From the NCBI RefSeq assembly GCF_005233515.1, contig NZ_QFZZ01000006.1:243144-307143 (forward strand): DNA of 64,000 nt, read 5' to 3'. Below the pieces are notes generated by a model. The model was not told the origin of the DNA. It worked only from the letters and a program-made list of their open reading frames with translations, and made no database searches. This document shows, piece after piece, positions 1-7,476 of the stretch; the first letter of the stretch is position 1, and each line of letters opens with the position of its first letter. The position numbers and the translations under genes were made by a program. Source of the stretch: Pseudomonas sp. CFBP13508 (GTDB lineage Bacteria > Pseudomonadota > Gammaproteobacteria > Pseudomonadales > Pseudomonadaceae).

Positions 1-219
1 GACCTCGAAAGTCTTCTGCTCGTTGATCTTCACGCGTCGCTGCGGCAGCTCGAGCACCTTGGGCTCGCCGACATCGATCTGCAGGCTGTGATCGAGCAAC
101 TTTCGCTCGACCCGCTCTTCGTGCTCGCTGCGTTGCGACATGTGATTGGCGCAGCCGCTGACCAGCAGGGCGCCGCACAGGGCGGCGCCACCGAGGCCTA
201 AGGTGTTTCGCTTGAACAT
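1..219 (-). CDS. Lipoprotein, partial (C-terminal end outside the window)
   Basis: The first 73 codons are in the window and the frame runs off the left edge. The N-terminus has a basic start (MFKRN), a short hydrophobic stretch and a lipobox LVSGC with Cys23 as the predicted lipidated residue, so the product should be exported and acylated. The part that follows is charged (QRSEHEERVERK) and then has alternating charged and hydrophobic residues without a domain I recognise. It lies just upstream of proS in the same direction (17 bases between its ATG and the proS stop on the other side), so it is probably transcribed after proS. Function unknown. Confidence 0.75.
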   Translation of the reverse strand, partial: MFKRNTLGLGGAALCGALLVSGCANHMSQRSEHEERVERKLLDHSLQIDVGEPKVLELPQRRVKINEQKTFEV

Positions 220-236
220 GACGTCTCTATCTGGTT

Positions 237-1952
237 TCAGCGGCGGATACGGGCCTGAAGGAAGGACACAACATCGGCCACCGGCAAGGCTTGCGCCTCG
301 CCTTCGGTGCGACTCTTGTATTCCAGGTTGCCTTCGGCAAGGCCGCGGTCGCTGACCACGATCCGGTGTGGAATGCCGATCAGCTCCATGTCTGCGAACT
401 TGATGCCCGGGCTGGTTTTCTTGTCGCGATCGTCCAGCAGCACTTCAAAACCGGCAGCCGTGAGGTCGGCGTACAGCTTGTCGGTGGCTTCGCGCACCTG
501 TTCGGTTTCATAGCGCAGCGGTACCAGCGCGATCTGGAATGGCGCCAGGGTGTCGCTCCAGATAATGCCGTTGGCGTCGTTGTTCTGCTCGATGGCAGCA
601 GCCACCACGCGCGATACGCCGATGCCGTAGCAACCCATTTCCAGGGTCACCGGCTTGCCGTTCTCACCCAGCACTTCACATTTCATCGCCTTGCTGTACT
701 TGTTGCCCAGCTGGAAAATGTGACCGACTTCGATGCCGCGCTTGATTTCCAGCGTGCCTTTGCCGTCCGGGCTTGGGTCGCCAGCGACGACGTTGCGCAG
801 GTCGGCAACGGTCGGAACCGGCAGATCGCGGTCCCAGTTCACGCCAAAATAGTGCTTGTCGTCGATGTTCGCACCAATGCCGAAGTCGCTCATCATCGCG
901 ACCGAGCGGTCGATGATGATCGGCAGCGGCAGGTTCAGCGGGCCGAGCGAACCGGCGCCGGCGCCAATCGCGTCACGCAGTTCGGCATCAGAGGCCATGA
1001 CCAGCGGGCTGGCCACGCCAGGCTGGTTGGCAGCCTTGATTTCGTTCAGTTCGTGGTCGCCACGAATCACCAGCGCGATCAGCTTGCCTTCTTCTTCGGC
1101 ATGGACGATCAGGGTCTTGATGGTCTTTTCAATCGGCAGATTGAATTTTTCCACCAGCGCCGCGATGGTTTTGGTGTCCGGCGTGTCGACCAGACGCAGT
1201 TCTTCGGTTGGCGCAGGGCGCGAGGTTTCCCGTGGCACCGCTTCGGCTTTTTCGATGTTCGCCGCGTAGTCGGAACCGTTGCTGAAAACGATATCGTCTT
1301 CGCCGGATTCGGCCAGCACATGGAACTCGTGGGAACCGGCACCACCGATCGAACCGTTGTCGGCTTCAACCGGACGGAATTTCAGGCCCAGGCGCGTGAA
1401 GATGTTGCAGTAGGCTTCATGCATGCGGTCATAAGTGATCTGCAGCGACGCCTGATCTGCGTGGAACGAGTAAGCGTCCTTCATGATGAATTCGCGGCCG
1501 CGCATCAAACCGAAGCGTGGGCGGATTTCGTCACGGAATTTGGTCTGGATCTGGTACAGGTTGATTGGCAGCTGTTTGTAGCTGCTCAACTCGTTGCGCA
1601 TCAGATCTGTGATCACTTCTTCGTGGGTCGGGCCCGCGCAGAAATCACGACCGTGGCGGTCTTTGATGCGCAGCAGCTCAGGGCCGTATTCTTCCCAGCG
1701 CCCCGATTCCTGCCACAGCTCGGCCGGTTGGGTGCTCGGCATCAACACTTCCAGAGAACCGGCAGCGTTCATCTCTTCGCGAACGATGGCTTCGACCTTG
1801 CGCATGACTCGCAGGCCCATCGGCAGCCAGGTATACAGGCCCGAGGCAAGCTTGCGGATCATGCCGGCGCGCAGCATCAGCTGGTGGCTGATCACGACCG
1901 CGTCGGAAGGCGTTTCTTTCTGTGTGGCGAGCAAAAATTGACTGGTGCGCAT
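237..1952 (-). CDS. proS: Prolyl-tRNA synthetase
   Basis: Charges tRNA-Pro with proline in the cytoplasm. The product is 571 residues, the usual size for the bacterial class II enzyme with an inserted editing domain. Class II motif 2 is visible (RDEIRPRFGLMRGREF, about residue 140), the editing insertion occupies the middle, and motif 3 is GCYGIGVSR near residue 440, followed by an anticodon-binding domain (ALVPLRYE onward). I chose the ATG that gives MRTSQFLLATQKE; the frame stays open for 39 further codons upstream, but the bacterial family starts here. Confidence 0.96.
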   Translation of the reverse strand: MRTSQFLLATQKETPSDAVVISHQLMLRAGMIRKLASGLYTWLPMGLRVMRKVEAIVREEMNAAGSLEVLMPSTQPAELWQESGRWEEYGPELLRIKDRHGRDFCAGPTHEEVITDLMRNELSSYKQLPINLYQIQTKFRDEIRPRFGLMRGREFIMKDAYSFHADQASLQITYDRMHEAYCNIFTRLGLKFRPVEADNGSIGGAGSHEFHVLAESGEDDIVFSNGSDYAANIEKAEAVPRETSRPAPTEELRLVDTPDTKTIAALVEKFNLPIEKTIKTLIVHAEEEGKLIALVIRGDHELNEIKAANQPGVASPLVMASDAELRDAIGAGAGSLGPLNLPLPIIIDRSVAMMSDFGIGANIDDKHYFGVNWDRDLPVPTVADLRNVVAGDPSPDGKGTLEIKRGIEVGHIFQLGNKYSKAMKCEVLGENGKPVTLEMGCYGIGVSRVVAAAIEQNNDANGIIWSDTLAPFQIALVPLRYETEQVREATDKLYADLTAAGFEVLLDDRDKKTSPGIKFADMELIGIPHRIVVSDRGLAEGNLEYKSRTEGEAQALPVADVVSFLQARIRR

Positions 1953-2081
1953 GGTTGGCCGTTGTCGGTTGCTATGACTGGAAATGACGGAGCAGTGTAC
2001 CGGCGAGTTTTGCTGACGTACAGAAGTGTGGCCGGCACAGAGGTCGAGTGGCGGGATTCCTCCCACCACTGGCGAAGCGTC

Positions 2082-3641
2082 CTACGATTCTTCGGTGACG
2101 GGCGTCGGTGCAGGCTCGGGCGCCGGTGTTTGTCCTTCGCGGCGGCGCTCCTGAAACCAGTGCAGCGCGATCAGTAGCAGCGTCGGCACGCCGAGCAGGG
2201 CGGTGATGAGGAAGAAGCTGTGATAGCCGAACTTCTCGACCAGCACGCCGGAATAGCCGCCCATCAGGCGCGGCAGCAGCAACATGATCGAGCTGAGCAG
2301 GGCGTATTGCGTAGCGGAGAACTTGAGGTTGGTCAGGCTCGACAAGTAGGCGACGAACGCCGATGTCGCCAGGCCCGAGCTGAAGTTGTCGAGGGAAATG
2401 GTCACCACCAGCATCTGCAGGTTCGGCCCCATGTCGGCGAGCATGACGAACAGCAGGTTGGTTCCTGCCGAAGCCACACCACCGATAAACAGGATCGGCA
2501 GAATGCCGAAACGCACGATCAACAGGCCACCCATGCCGGCGCCGACGAGGGTCATGATCAGGCCGAAAATCTTGCTGACACTGGCGATCTGATCCTTGGT
2601 GAAGCCCTGGTCGATGTAGAACACGTTGGCCATCACGCCCATTACCGTGTCGGACATGCGATAGGTGGCGATCAGGCCCAGCAGCAACAGCGCCTGCCAG
2701 CGATAACGCAGGATGAAGTCATTCACCGGCGTCAGTACCGGCGCCAGTCCGCGCCGGCCCATGGCCGACAGACACATGCCGGTGAGCAATATGTAGAGGA
2801 TGGCGCGCAGAAAGGCGCGGTCTTCGAGCAGCAAATCGAGCGGGCTCATGTCACCGAACAGCACGCCAGCGAAATCGGTGTTGTACAGCTGGGTGAACAT
2901 CGCCGGCACGGAAACCAGCAAAACGATCAGCACGAATACCGACATCAGTTGATGCATGAACGTGTAGCGCCCGGCCTGCAACTGCGTGCGCAACGGCACC
3001 GGTGGTTCGCGCATGAACAGCGTGGTCAGCAGCGCGGGCACCATCAATGCGCCGAACAGCACATAAGTGCCGGTCCATGCCGCGTGCTTATAGTTGAAGC
3101 CAGTTGAGCCGAAACCTTCGGCGAAGAACAGCGCGCCGGCGGTGGCGAGCAGGGCGGCAACGCGGTAGCCGGACATATAGCTGGCGGCGAGCGCGGCCTG
3201 GCGGCTGTCATCGGCGATTTCCAAACGGTAAGCGTCGACTGCGATATCTTGCGTGGCCGAGGCGAAGGCGACGACGACGGCAATGGCGATCAGCCAGGAC
3301 AAATGTTTCTGCGGATCACAGAAACCCATGCCGATCAGCCCGAGAATTACCAGCGCCTGGGAAAGCACCAGCCACGAACGGCGGCGGCCGAGCTTGCCCA
3401 GCAAAGGCAGGCGCCATTGGTCGAGCAGCGGTGACCAGACCCATTTGAACGCATACGCCAGGCCGATGAGGCTGGCATAGCCGATGGTTTCACGGGCCAC
3501 GCCCGCTTCACGCAGCCACACGGAGAGCGTCGAGAACACCAGCATGTACGGCAGGCCGGCGGCAAAACCGAGCAACAACAGCACGAGCGTCGAAGGACTG
3601 GCATAGGCGGCGAGCGCGGCGCGCCAGGTTTTACGGGGCAT
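2082..3641 (-). CDS. ampG: AmpG-type muropeptide MFS permease
   Basis: Inner-membrane major facilitator protein of 519 residues, expected to import GlcNAc-1,6-anhydro-MurNAc peptides for cell-wall recycling and, in Pseudomonas, to supply the inducer of the AmpR-AmpC beta-lactamase circuit. The first helix LVLLLLGFAAGLPYMLVFSTL, the AYAFKWVWSPLLDQW loop and the SATQDIAVDAYRLEI segment are typical of AmpG; at least twelve hydrophobic segments follow. The C-terminal tail (RRREGQTPAPEPAPTPVTEES) is Pro-rich and cytoplasmic. It shares the minus strand with proS, which starts 129 bases downstream. Pseudomonads often have a second AmpG-like gene (ampP), so the paralogue assignment is by resemblance. 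Confidence 0.88.
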   Translation of the reverse strand: MPRKTWRAALAAYASPSTLVLLLLGFAAGLPYMLVFSTLSVWLREAGVARETIGYASLIGLAYAFKWVWSPLLDQWRLPLLGKLGRRRSWLVLSQALVILGLIGMGFCDPQKHLSWLIAIAVVVAFASATQDIAVDAYRLEIADDSRQAALAASYMSGYRVAALLATAGALFFAEGFGSTGFNYKHAAWTGTYVLFGALMVPALLTTLFMREPPVPLRTQLQAGRYTFMHQLMSVFVLIVLLVSVPAMFTQLYNTDFAGVLFGDMSPLDLLLEDRAFLRAILYILLTGMCLSAMGRRGLAPVLTPVNDFILRYRWQALLLLGLIATYRMSDTVMGVMANVFYIDQGFTKDQIASVSKIFGLIMTLVGAGMGGLLIVRFGILPILFIGGVASAGTNLLFVMLADMGPNLQMLVVTISLDNFSSGLATSAFVAYLSSLTNLKFSATQYALLSSIMLLLPRLMGGYSGVLVEKFGYHSFFLITALLGVPTLLLIALHWFQERRREGQTPAPEPAPTPVTEES

Positions 3642-3684
3642 GGGCTGAAGTCTGCCTCAAAATTGCGAAAACAAAGCGCGCACT

Positions 3685-4038
3685 CTAACCGCTGTGCTCT
3701 ACCGGACGCCAGCCATGGCGCCGAATATCCACACGATTGTTCTGGACGGTAATGCCTTCCATGCGCAATCGCGCGCGTTGTTCATCACCGGAGGGGCTGC
3801 CGACCGGCAGGCTGATGCGCCCGCCGGCGCCGAGTACGCGGTGCCAGGGCAGCCTGGTGTCGCCAGGCAACTGGCTCAAAGTCCGCCCGACCCAGCGCGC
3901 GGCGCGGCCCAGCCCGGCAAGTTCGGCCAACTGGCCATAACTGACGACTTTGCCTTCAGGCACTTGCGCGAGCGTCGAGTAGAGTGCCGTGCGTCGGATT
4001 TGCGCATCATTTTCGACGCTGTCGAGCGGGTCTTTCAC
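3685..4038 (-). CDS. Alkyltransferase-like (ATL) protein, MGMT fold without the acceptor Cys
   Basis: The 117-residue product matches the C-terminal DNA-binding domain of O6-alkylguanine-DNA alkyltransferases: the helix-turn-helix and Arg finger region (GLGRAARWVGRTLSQ) and the active-site strand are clear. The acceptor motif reads PWHRV where true MGMT has PCHRV, so the methyl-accepting Cys is Trp. This is the signature of ATL proteins, which bind O6-alkylguanine and pass it to nucleotide excision repair instead of repairing it. The start is a GTG with CAGGAG eight bases upstream; the frame is open far upstream but that part is non-coding in character. It is divergent from the DUF481 gene. 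Confidence 0.88.
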   Translation of the reverse strand: MKDPLDSVENDAQIRRTALYSTLAQVPEGKVVSYGQLAELAGLGRAARWVGRTLSQLPGDTRLPWHRVLGAGGRISLPVGSPSGDEQRARLRMEGITVQNNRVDIRRHGWRPVEHSG

Positions 4039-4203
4039 GTACGCGGCTCCTGAGCATTGGCGTGATGATGGCGACAAGGGTAATCGCTCGTGGCGCAATT
4101 GAGAAATGAACTCAATTGAAATAGTCCGGTCAGTCCTTGTCATGGGCAAAATCCTCCGGATAATGCCGACCCTTTTCGCCAACTCCGAGCCCCCGATCTG
4201 CTT

Positions 4204-5211
4204 ATGTTCCCCAGAACCCTGTTGTGCCTTGCTGTTTTCAGCGCGTCCACGCCCCTGCTTGCCGACACCGTCTGGTTGAAAAACGGCGACAAGCTGAGTG
4301 GCACTATCACGGTATTCGACGGCGGCAAGCTGTTGATCCAGACCAAATACGCTGGCGCAGTGGCGATTGACTGGAAAGAGGTCAAGACCCTCGACAGCGA
4401 TCAGCATCTGCTGGTCAAGCAGGACGCCTATGCCGGCGAAGTGTCGAAGTCGCTCACCGCGGCCGACGATGGCAAGGTCACCCTGGCTAACGGCGAGGAG
4501 CCGAAGACTGTCGAATTGGCGAGCATTCAGCAGATACTCAAGCCCAAGCCGATCGTCACCGACCTGGTGTGGAAGGGCAACGTCGATCTGGCGCTGGACT
4601 ATCAGCGCGCCGAAAAGGACACCGACGATTACGACGTTGCCTTCAAGACTTCTGCTCGCCATGGCCGCTGGCGGCATACCGGCGAGGGCGAGTACAACCG
4701 CGAAGTCCAGGATGCGGAAACCACCACCAACAACTGGCGCGCCGAATACTCCCTCGACCGCTTCCTCACCGATCAGTGGTTCTGGCAGGGACGCATCAAC
4801 TACAAGCGTGATCACATCGAAGAGCTGGCGCGTCAGCGCGTGGTCGGTACCGGTCCCGGCTACCAGTTCTGGGACGACGAACTCGGCGCGTTCTCGCTGG
4901 GCTCGTTGCTCAACCGCACCGACTATGAATACCGCGATGGCAGCAAGGACAACTTCTATTCCGTCGCGATGAAGTGGGACTACAACCGCTACCTGATCGG
5001 CAAGAAGGTCGAGTTCTTCACCAATGGCGAAGTCGGCAAGCCGCTGTCGGGCGTTGCCGATTACGCGCTGGATGCCGAGCTGGGCCTGCGCTACAAGGTC
5101 ACCGACTGGGCGTCGCTCAACCTAAAGGCCGAGCGCGACATCATCAGCGGCACCAACGATGCGGATCTGAACAAGACCCGTTATACCGCAGGGTTTGGCG
5201 TGGCCTGGTAA
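4204..5211 (+). CDS. DUF481 (YdiY-like) outer-membrane beta-barrel protein
   Basis: A 335-residue exported protein. Residues 1-20 form a signal peptide (cleavage near LLADT). A small N-terminal repeat-like domain follows (DTVWLKNGDKLSG, VTLANGEEPKTVEL), then from about residue 120 a barrel-like region of alternating strands (GNVDLALDYQRAEKDTDDYD, WRAEYSLDRFLTDQWFW) ending in an aromatic last residue (GFGVAW), as expected for an outer-membrane barrel. This is the DUF481 architecture of E. coli YdiY, whose function is not established. It is single, with its own terminator directly downstream. Confidence 0.85.
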   Translation: MFPRTLLCLAVFSASTPLLADTVWLKNGDKLSGTITVFDGGKLLIQTKYAGAVAIDWKEVKTLDSDQHLLVKQDAYAGEVSKSLTAADDGKVTLANGEEPKTVELASIQQILKPKPIVTDLVWKGNVDLALDYQRAEKDTDDYDVAFKTSARHGRWRHTGEGEYNREVQDAETTTNNWRAEYSLDRFLTDQWFWQGRINYKRDHIEELARQRVVGTGPGYQFWDDELGAFSLGSLLNRTDYEYRDGSKDNFYSVAMKWDYNRYLIGKKVEFFTNGEVGKPLSGVADYALDAELGLRYKVTDWASLNLKAERDIISGTNDADLNKTRYTAGFGVAW

Positions 5212-5223
5212 AAGCACAAACAA

Positions 5224-5257
5224 AAAATCGCAGCCTTTCGGGCTGCGATTTTTTTTG
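5224..5257 (+). terminator. Rho-independent terminator of the DUF481 gene
   Basis: Perfect inverted repeat AATCGCAGCC-TTTC-GGGCTGCGATT followed by eight T residues, starting 12 bases after the DUF481 stop codon. Confidence 0.9.
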
Positions 5258-5281
5258 CCTGAACAAAACAGGCGCCCACAA

Positions 5282-5315
5282 AAAAGCCCCGCTTTTAAGG
5301 GCGGGGCTCTTTTCT
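5282..5315 (-). terminator. Rho-independent terminator of the cold-shock gene
   Basis: Read on the minus strand, GAGCCCCGC-CCTTAAAA-GCGGGGCT is followed by a run of T residues. It sits just beyond the csp stop codon, and it faces the DUF481 terminator across a short spacer. Confidence 0.85.
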
Positions 5316-5329
5316 AAAGAAGCTACAAG

Positions 5330-5539
5330 TTAGATAACTTGTACTTCTTCAGCTTGCATGCCTTTCTGACCGCGGGTAGCGATGAAAGAAACCTGTTGGC
5401 CTTCTTTCAGGCTTTTGAAGCCGTCGGATTGGATAGCTTTGAAGTGAACGAACAGGTCGTCACCGGATTGTGGAGTGATGAAGCCGAAGCCTTTTTCATC
5501 GTTGAACCACTTAACGGTACCGGTTTGGCGATTAGACAT
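5330..5539 (-). CDS. Cold-shock domain protein (CspA family)
   Basis: A 69-residue single cold-shock domain that binds single-stranded RNA/DNA and acts as an RNA chaperone. Both nucleic-acid-binding motifs are intact: RNP1 KGFGFI (residues 16-21) and RNP2 LFVHF (29-33), with the aromatic WFN at the start of strand 1. Typical size for CspA/CapB/CspD-type proteins; which paralogue this is cannot be told without comparison. It is monocistronic, with a terminator directly after the stop. The long region upstream could hold the long 5' leader known for csp genes, but I saw no decisive cold-box match. Confidence 0.95.
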   Translation of the reverse strand: MSNRQTGTVKWFNDEKGFGFITPQSGDDLFVHFKAIQSDGFKSLKEGQQVSFIATRGQKGMQAEEVQVI

Positions 5540-5894
5540 GGTGTAACTCCTTGAACAAAGATAACTGCGACTCAGGAAGAACCCTGGCCGAGACTGAGTG
5601 CAAAGAGCAGGAAAAATTCTTGTAGATGGTTGGATCGAAATTCAACATATCGTGTAGAGATTCTCAGTGACACAAGCAACACAGTGACGCCACCTTAACC
5701 CTTTTTCCGGAACGTGCCAATGTTTCTTGCAAAGGATTCTGTGTTTTAGGGATCGGCGGTGCGACGGTTCGTCGCCACAGCGCGTAAATACGGGGTGTTC
5801 GCCGAGAATTGCGTTGCGCACTTTGATCGCGGCGACGCGCCCGGTAAGATGCCGGACAGAATTTTTCCACCTCGCTATTCAGGACAAACCCGCC
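5540..5894. other. Intergenic region between divergent csp and dcd
   Basis: 355 bases without a convincing gene. It must contain both promoters. The csp-proximal third is AT-richer than its surroundings and would be the csp leader; an open frame entering dcd from position 5727 is only the upstream extension of the dcd frame. No repeat or clear operator was found. Confidence 0.6.
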
Positions 5895-6461
5895 ATGAGC
5901 ATCAAATCGGACAAGTGGATTCGCCGCATGGCGCAGGAACACGGCATGATCGAACCGTTCGTCGAGCGCCAGATGCGCGGCAGCGACGACAGCCGGGTGA
6001 TTTCCTACGGCGTGTCGAGCTACGGCTACGACGTGCGTTGCACCAACCACTTCAAGGTGTTCACCAACATCAACTCGGCCATTGTCGACCCGAAGAACTT
6101 CGACGCCGGCAGCTTCGTCGACATCCACAGCGACGTCTGCATCATTCCGCCGAACTCCTTCGCCCTGGCCAGCACCGTCGAGTACTTCCGCATTCCGCGC
6201 AACGTGCTGACCATCTGCCTGGGTAAAAGCACCTACGCGCGCTGCGGCATCATCGTCAACGTCACTCCGCTCGAGCCTGAGTGGGAAGGTCATGTGACGC
6301 TGGAGTTCTCGAACACCACCAATCTGCCGGCGAAAATCTACGCCAACGAAGGCGTGGCGCAGATGCTCTTCCTCGAATCCGATGAAGAATGTGAAGTTTC
6401 CTACAAGGATCGTGGCGGCAAATATCAGGGCCAGCGTGGCGTAACCTTGCCGCGTACCTGA
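5895..6461 (+). CDS. dcd: dCTP deaminase
   Basis: Converts dCTP to dUTP, feeding dTMP synthesis; a homotrimer of the dUTPase fold. The 188-residue product has the family's hallmarks: MSIKSDKWIRRMAQ at the start, SSYGYDVRC, the GKSTYARCGI segment bearing the conserved Ser-Arg, and the catalytic Glu region TPLEPEWEGHVTLEFSN. Length equals the usual proteobacterial enzyme. The ATG used is the family start. A hairpin with a T-tract follows the stop. Confidence 0.97.
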   Translation: MSIKSDKWIRRMAQEHGMIEPFVERQMRGSDDSRVISYGVSSYGYDVRCTNHFKVFTNINSAIVDPKNFDAGSFVDIHSDVCIIPPNSFALASTVEYFRIPRNVLTICLGKSTYARCGIIVNVTPLEPEWEGHVTLEFSNTTNLPAKIYANEGVAQMLFLESDEECEVSYKDRGGKYQGQRGVTLPRT

Positions 6462-6494
6462 TCGACCATCCGACGGATGTCGGGAATTCTTTGG

Positions 6495-6530
6495 CGGGCA
6501 GACACTCTATGGGGTGTACTGCCCGTTTTT
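6495..6530 (+). terminator. Rho-independent terminator after dcd
   Basis: CGGGCAG and CTGCCCG arms, with an inner ACAC/GTGT pairing, are followed by TTTTT, 33 bases after the dcd stop. It ends 38 bases before the next start codon, so the following small gene needs its own promoter or readthrough. Confidence 0.8.
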
Positions 6531-6568
6531 GTTACACACAAATTCGGGCCTTCACTGAGGAGTGCCCT

Positions 6569-6778
6569 ATGAAGATCGACCCGCGAATCAGCGCTGAACT
6601 GGCAAGGCTTGAGCCCAATCAGATAGGCGTTCTGGCCTGGTCGTTACTGGCGAATCCGTCTTTGAGCCTGTCCGGCGGCGTACCCGGCCAGCCCGATCCC
6701 GATACTCCCAACGAACAACCGACCGAACCAGGCGAACCGACGCTGCCGGACGAGCCGCCTCCGGCGCCTGTTGCCTGA
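6569..6778 (+). CDS. Small Pro-rich protein, unknown function
   Basis: A 69-residue product with a good Shine-Dalgarno (TGAGGAG) seven bases before the ATG. The first half (MKIDPRISAELARLEPNQIG) looks like a short amphipathic segment; the second half is a disordered Pro/Glu/Asp-rich tail (PDPDTPNEQPTEPGEP). No signal peptide or membrane segment. I do not recognise a family. The strong ribosome-binding site and clean stop favour a real gene. Confidence 0.6.
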   Translation: MKIDPRISAELARLEPNQIGVLAWSLLANPSLSLSGGVPGQPDPDTPNEQPTEPGEPTLPDEPPPAPVA

Positions 6779-6792
6779 TCCACTGTCATGAA

Positions 6793-6841
6793 TATGGCCC
6801 GTCAGTCTGATCGATTTGCGATCTAGCTGACGGGCCATATT
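6793..6841. repeat. Long inverted repeat at the 3' end of pdeM
   Basis: ATATGGCCCGTCAG and CTGACGGGCCATAT form a perfect 14-base-pair stem. The 21-base loop contains a second, inner stem (GATCG/CGATC). One arm overlaps the last codons and stop of pdeM. There is no long T-tract on either strand, so it could be a weak terminator, an mRNA-stabilising hairpin or a protein-binding palindrome. Confidence 0.7.
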
Positions 6842-7476
6842 TCGTTGTCGCCGATCACGAAGACCTTGCAACTGTCGTCGCGCTCGACCTGATAGCCGCC
6901 AGTAAACGCACCGAATGCCGGCATCAGGCTGATGCGCTCACCGAGTCTGAAACAAGCCAGGCGCAGACTCTGCCGACCTTTGCCATGCAGCCGATAGACC
7001 GGGTGCACATGGCCGGCGAGCACGTGCCGTTCCGGATGCGCATCGGGCTCATGCTGCAAGGCAAACGGCCCGAGTAACAGCGGCTCTGGCACTACGCGGA
7101 TATTCAGCGAGGCCGGCGGGTCGCCCGCGCGTTTGTCGTGGTTGCCGCGAATCAGCGTCATCGGCAGGTCAGCGTGGCGCGCTCGCCACTCTGCCAGCGC
7201 ATTCAGTGTGGTCGGGACATGGGAACCAGGCCCATGCAGAAAATCCCCGAGGAAGATCAACTGGCGACACGGCAACCGCGCCAGCAACGCGTCGATTACC
7301 TCGATGTTGCTCGCCGTTGTGCCATGGGGCACCGGCTGGCCGAGGCTGCGATAGGCCGCCGCCTTACCGAAATGCACGTCGGCGATCAGCAGCGCCTCCT
7401 GCGCTGGCCAGTACAGCGCTTTCTCCGGCAGCAACCACAACTCCTCACCGGCCAAACGCACCGGGTACGCACTCAC
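6823..7476 (-). CDS. pdeM: Ligase-associated metallophosphoesterase PdeM
   Basis: A 217-residue calcineurin-type binuclear metallophosphoesterase. All metal-binding motifs are visible in order: DVHFG (about residue 33), GDFLHG (77), GNHD (111) and AGHVHP (154). This is the DNA-repair phosphoesterase found beside Lhr-type helicase and ATP-dependent ligase genes. Its start overlaps the helicase stop by four bases (ATGA), so the two are translationally coupled. The exonuclease and ligase that usually complete the cluster lie about 7 kb upstream on the same strand, separated by an amino-acid transport operon. Confidence 0.9.
   Translation of the reverse strand: MSAYPVRLAGEELWLLPEKALYWPAQEALLIADVHFGKAAAYRSLGQPVPHGTTASNIEVIDALLARLPCRQLIFLGDFLHGPGSHVPTTLNALAEWRARHADLPMTLIRGNHDKRAGDPPASLNIRVVPEPLLLGPFALQHEPDAHPERHVLAGHVHPVYRLHGKGRQSLRLACFRLGERISLMPAFGAFTGGYQVERDDSCKVFVIGDNEIWPVS

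Noticed and set aside
291..2177. Plus-strand open frame of 628 codons over proS
   Set aside because: Antisense shadow of proS caused by high GC at third codon positions; no family features.
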